Shown here: positions 61,412-64,000 of the stretch, in pieces
How the letters are laid out: each line of letters opens with the position of its first letter
How positions within the stretch are numbered: the first letter of the stretch is position 1
From: Entomomonas moraniae
GTDB taxonomy: Bacteria; Pseudomonadota; Gammaproteobacteria; Pseudomonadales; Pseudomonadaceae
Length of the DNA stretch: 64,000 bases
Direction: 5' to 3'
Assembly: GCF_003991975.1 (NCBI RefSeq)
Contig: NZ_CP029822.1
Coordinates: forward strand, 1,674,001 to 1,738,000
Program-made: the position numbers and the translations under genes
The notes under the pieces: generated by a model
Told to the model about the DNA's origin: nothing
Database searches by the model: none
The model's input: only the letters and a program-made list of their open reading frames with translations

Positions 61412-62185
61412 TTATAAGGTTGCGTTGCCCTCTGCATCCGTTTCTTTAATTTCACTTTTCACTAAAGAACCTTTATCATTCCAATAATTCCAACGCTCGA
61501 CTCGATAATCGTCATTATAACGCCCAGCTTCTTTCTTTTTCCCATTAATATCATACCAATAGATCCACACGCCTTCCCTTCTATCTGCTTGGAAATAACC
61601 CTTTTGCATTCTATTGCCTGATTGATACCAAACAGTCCATGTTCCTTCTTTTAGACCATTTTTATAGTGACCTGAGGATCTCTTTTGACCATTATCGTAC
61701 CACGTAACCCATAACCCTTTACGTTTGCCTTGATCAAAAACCCCTTTTCTCTCAACTTGTCCATTATTAAACCAAGTAATTAACAAGCCGTTAATAGCCA
61801 TTTGATCATAGCTGAGTAGATCAAAATTATCTTGTTTAGCTTTTTCTATATCAGAGACTAAAAAAGGTTCTGTTCTTTTTTCACCAGAAGCATAAAAATC
61901 TTGCACAATAAAGAACATTCCCTTTGGACCTTTACTAACACGGTAAAAATCTTTATCTCTTGCTAAAATGGTGGATTGTGAAGGGCTGTTATTTTTTTCA
62001 GTAGCAGTATTTTTCTCATCCAAAGGTAGTGTTGCTTCAGAGAACTCAGCTATATTACAATTTGTTTCAGCACGTAGACTATTAATTTGAATATCAGCTA
62101 ATGTTGTACTATTAAGTGATTCTTGTGCTGATGAAAAGCCAATAATAAAATAAGAGATAGAAACAGTGACTAATAATTTATTCAT
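61412..62185 (-). CDS. Exported MORN-repeat protein (YwqK-like)
   Basis: A 257-residue protein with a signal peptide (through FSSAQ) and a polar middle. The C-terminal half (about residues 130-250) contains five repeats of about 24 residues with the pattern W-x-x-W-Y/F-x-x-G-x-x-x-x-x-G-x-Y, for example WVTWYDNGQKRSSGHYKNG and WTVWYQSGNRMQKGYFQ. These are MORN_2 repeats as in the YwqK family. The B. subtilis YwqK is an antitoxin in one system, but exported MORN proteins in proteobacteria have no settled role. No toxin gene is adjacent. Function unknown; likely periplasmic or surface. Confidence 0.8.
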   Translation of the reverse strand: MNKLLVTVSISYFIIGFSSAQESLNSTTLADIQINSLRAETNCNIAEFSEATLPLDEKNTATEKNNSPSQSTILARDKDFYRVSKGPKGMFFIVQDFYASGEKRTEPFLVSDIEKAKQDNFDLLSYDQMAINGLLITWFNNGQVERKGVFDQGKRKGLWVTWYDNGQKRSSGHYKNGLKEGTWTVWYQSGNRMQKGYFQADRREGVWIYWYDINGKKKEAGRYNDDYRVERWNYWNDKGSLVKSEIKETDAEGNATL

Positions 62186-62338
62186 ATCACCCGTTTCCTA
62201 TAGTCGCCTATCTATTAAACAGCAAGATTGTTCTAACATATTGATATCATATAAAATTAAAATAACAAGCACTGATAAAGACCTTTCAGTACTAAATTCG
62301 ATGCCAATTAATAATAAACCAAAAAAATACTTCTGTTC

Positions 62339-62944
62339 TTAATAATTTGTTACGGCATATAAATTAGGTAATGTATCCATACTTCTGGAAGAACGAGGAG
62401 CAATAATTAACTCAACTCGTCTGTTTTGTTCACGCCCTTTTGCTGTTTTAGCGGAGGAGATTGGCTGATTAGAACCAACACCTGTTGCATACATCCTACT
62501 GCGTGGTAATCCCGCAACAGAAAAAACAGATCCAACACTTTTAGCTCGTTGAGCACTTAGGGTATTATTAGCCAGTGCGGTTCCCGTTGCGTCCGTATGC
62601 CCCACAATGATCATCACTTTACTTGTATCTTGCTTAACCAACTTAGCTATTTTAGTCAAAGGGGTTAATGTAACAGGCATCAAAACATCCGGTCTTTTAG
62701 GATTAAAACTCCCTTTAACCGGCATAATAACAACAATGCTATCGCCTCTTTCTACAACCTCAAAGTTTGACTCTGCTACCGCTTGTTTAACCAATATAGT
62801 ATTTAAACCTATAGAGGTATAAGTTACGTTGCCCCTTTTAACTTGGACAATTTCTTTAGGCTTTTGCTCTGAGTTAGAGCAAGCTACCAATAAAAAAGAG
62901 ACAGTGCTGATAATTGCGTATTTAGTAAAATTTAATTTAATCAT
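62339..62944 (-). CDS. OmpA-family peptidoglycan-associated lipoprotein
   Basis: Lipoprotein of 201 residues: signal peptide with lipobox LLVAC, lipidated C22. The C-terminal OmpA-like domain (about residues 70-190) has VGHTDATGTALANNTLSAQRAKSV and SNQPISSAKTAKGREQNRRVELII, the segments that bind diaminopimelate of peptidoglycan. The order is like Pal/YiaD but the N-terminal part is short and has no glycine-zipper. It probably anchors the outer membrane to the cell wall. Confidence 0.88.
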   Translation of the reverse strand: MIKLNFTKYAIISTVSFLLVACSNSEQKPKEIVQVKRGNVTYTSIGLNTILVKQAVAESNFEVVERGDSIVVIMPVKGSFNPKRPDVLMPVTLTPLTKIAKLVKQDTSKVMIIVGHTDATGTALANNTLSAQRAKSVGSVFSVAGLPRSRMYATGVGSNQPISSAKTAKGREQNRRVELIIAPRSSRSMDTLPNLYAVTNY

Positions 62945-63058
62945 GATATCTTATACAAGAAAGAACAAATGGCCATAACATAAGAGGGCTATATTATCAT
63001 ACAGGAAAAATGTGCTTAAGCTTTGTAAGATTATTTTTGTAACAAAGCGTGCTTTACT

Positions 63059-63640
63059 CTAATTTTTATAGTAGCGATAATGCCCTATCATTTTCCACTC
63101 AAAAAGCACATCCTCTTCTCGAACTCCTGCCCCAATATTATGGATGACCAATGGCCTTTTAGTATTTGCCACTTTATTCATTGAAACGATACCAATATGC
63201 GGTAATCCATTATCTAGGCGCCATGAGATAATATCCCCTGCATGATAGCTTTTTCCATCTAGTGTAACTGGCAGACTTTTGCCTTGCCGCTTGAAAAAAA
63301 CTTCTAAATTTGGCACACGTCTATGATCAATATTTTTATCTGTTCGTATAAGCCCCCATGAGTTAGGGTACTGATTAAAATGTTGACTCATATCCTCATG
63401 TACCAATACTTGTAAGTCAACCTGATTTACCCTTAGGGCGCGAATAACCACATCGGAGCAAACCCCTGCAACCTCAAGGACATCTCCCATAGGGTAAGCT
63501 AATTTAACATAACGGGGGTCATATTGTATGGTTTTACCTATTTGCTTTCTAGCCGCTTCAGCAACTTGTAAATTATTTGACCATGCAGCACCAGAAACAA
63601 AAAACACACCCAACACAGCTACTTTGATAATTTTTAACAC
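63059..63640 (-). CDS. Exported DUF1287-domain protein
   Basis: A 193-residue protein with a signal peptide (through AAWS). It shows the DUF1287 segments YDPRYVKLAYPMGDVLEVAGVCSDVVIRALR and SWRLDNGLPHIGIVS, with a conserved Cys (C61) and His. The Cys-His pattern is reminiscent of NlpC/P60 peptidases, but that link is inference. The exact function is unknown; a cell-wall role would be consistent with export. It diverges from miaE. Confidence 0.82.
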   Translation of the reverse strand: MLKIIKVAVLGVFFVSGAAWSNNLQVAEAARKQIGKTIQYDPRYVKLAYPMGDVLEVAGVCSDVVIRALRVNQVDLQVLVHEDMSQHFNQYPNSWGLIRTDKNIDHRRVPNLEVFFKRQGKSLPVTLDGKSYHAGDIISWRLDNGLPHIGIVSMNKVANTKRPLVIHNIGAGVREEDVLFEWKMIGHYRYYKN

Positions 63641-63756
63641 GCTCCCTCCGGTTGATATACATTATCCTACATTAATAAATAGCCATGAAAACTACTTATT
63701 TTTCATTAGTTAACATGTTAAACTTCCGACGTTTAAATAAACGTTATTTTTATACC

Positions 63757-64000
63757 ATGAAAGCACAATTACTGCCAGAGATTGAAACGTTTTTACTCTG
63801 CCCAACACCAGAGGGCTGGATAGAACAAGCGAAATTAAAAGAGAATGAATCAATCCTTTTAATTGACCATGCTAACTGCGAAAAGAAAGCAGCCTTTACT
63901 GCACTTAATCTTATTGTTCGTTACACTGAGCTTGGAGATTTACAGTACAAACTATCTCGCTTAGCCAGAGAAGAACTCCGTCATTTTGAAAAAGTCGCAG
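63757..64000 (+). CDS. miaE: tRNA-(ms2io6A37) hydroxylase MiaE, N-terminal part
   Basis: Gene cut by the window end; 81 codons are visible. LLPEIETFLLCPTPEGWIEQA and LLIDHANCEKKAAFTALNLI, then YKLSRLAREELRHFEKV, match the Pseudomonas-type MiaE, a non-heme diiron enzyme that hydroxylates the isopentenyl group of ms2i6A37 in tRNA. The Glu of CEKKA and the EELRH Glu/His pair are diiron ligands. Start taken at 63757 by alignment; an in-frame ATG at 63685 is possible but adds non-family residues. Confidence 0.88.
   Translation, partial: MKAQLLPEIETFLLCPTPEGWIEQAKLKENESILLIDHANCEKKAAFTALNLIVRYTELGDLQYKLSRLAREELRHFEKVA

Noticed and set aside
61412-62185. Calling the MORN protein an antitoxin of a toxin-antitoxin system
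   Set aside because: It has a signal peptide and no adjacent toxin candidate, so the family name does not transfer.

Overview
The window is a continuous piece of an A/T-rich gammaproteobacterial chromosome with no phage, plasmid, insertion-sequence or CRISPR features. Several gene orders and protein types point to Pseudomonadales: ftsK-lolA-rarA, an sdhCDAB-sucAB-lpdG-sucCD supercluster, queA-tgt-yajC-secD-secF, a CupA-like fimbrial gene order, and a Pseudomonas-type MiaE. The low G+C, together with fimbriae, an autotransporter and a YdeP-type acid-resistance oxidoreductase, suggests a host-associated (gut-type) relative such as the insect-gut genus Entomomonas. That genus assignment is inference from memory and was not tested.

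Layout. 1-2.4 kb: the 3' end of dapC, then prc (tail-specific protease). 2.4-11.7 kb: one tightly packed minus-strand surface-glycan operon (manC, two GT2 transferases, rfbB-rfbD-rfbC, a GT4 transferase, an epimerase and a WecA/WbpL-type initiating transferase), ending in an alkyltransferase-like DNA-repair protein and a small membrane protein. 11.7-15.6 kb: grxB and dinG diverge, and dinG converges on two overlapping genes for unknown membrane-anchored proteins. 15.8-17.1 kb: a broken glutamate-carboxypeptidase gene. 17.4-18.7 kb: dcd and a lone type II thioesterase. 18.7-25.8 kb: a six-gene chaperone-usher fimbrial operon with two chaperones. 26.2-28.5 kb: ydeP homologue, followed by a tRNA-Lys with anticodon CTT. 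29.1-32.2 kb: sthA, sixA and a luciferase-like oxidoreductase. 32.3-38.2 kb: a Pit phosphate transporter, ftsK, lolA and rarA. 38.3-41.1 kb: a decayed autotransporter. 41.3-52.6 kb: the TCA supercluster. 52.9-58.3 kb: secF, secD, yajC, tgt and queA. 58.4-64 kb: a membrane-anchored alpha/beta hydrolase, an MFS transporter, three exported proteins (MORN repeats, OmpA-type lipoprotein, DUF1287) and the 5' end of miaE.

How the genes fit together. The sdh/suc block encodes 2-oxoglutarate dehydrogenase, succinyl-CoA synthetase and succinate dehydrogenase, i.e. the 2-oxoglutarate-to-fumarate arm of the TCA cycle. It carries a strong terminator between sdhB and sucA, so the two halves are probably expressed at different levels. 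The glycan operon supplies GDP-mannose (ManC) and the last three steps to dTDP-L-rhamnose (RfbB, C, D). RfbA, a flippase and a polymerase are not present. The fimbrial operon follows the CupA order (pilin, chaperone, usher, adhesin, second chaperone), with an extra pilin gene in front.

Most unusual points: two genes (peptidase and autotransporter) are broken in several places each, and each includes a one-base-short G tract; the two uncharacterised membrane proteins after dinG share a cysteine layout; the low-G+C genome carries a tRNA-Lys(CTT); and there are perfect AT-rich palindromes upstream of the broken peptidase and between ydeP and the fimbrial operon.
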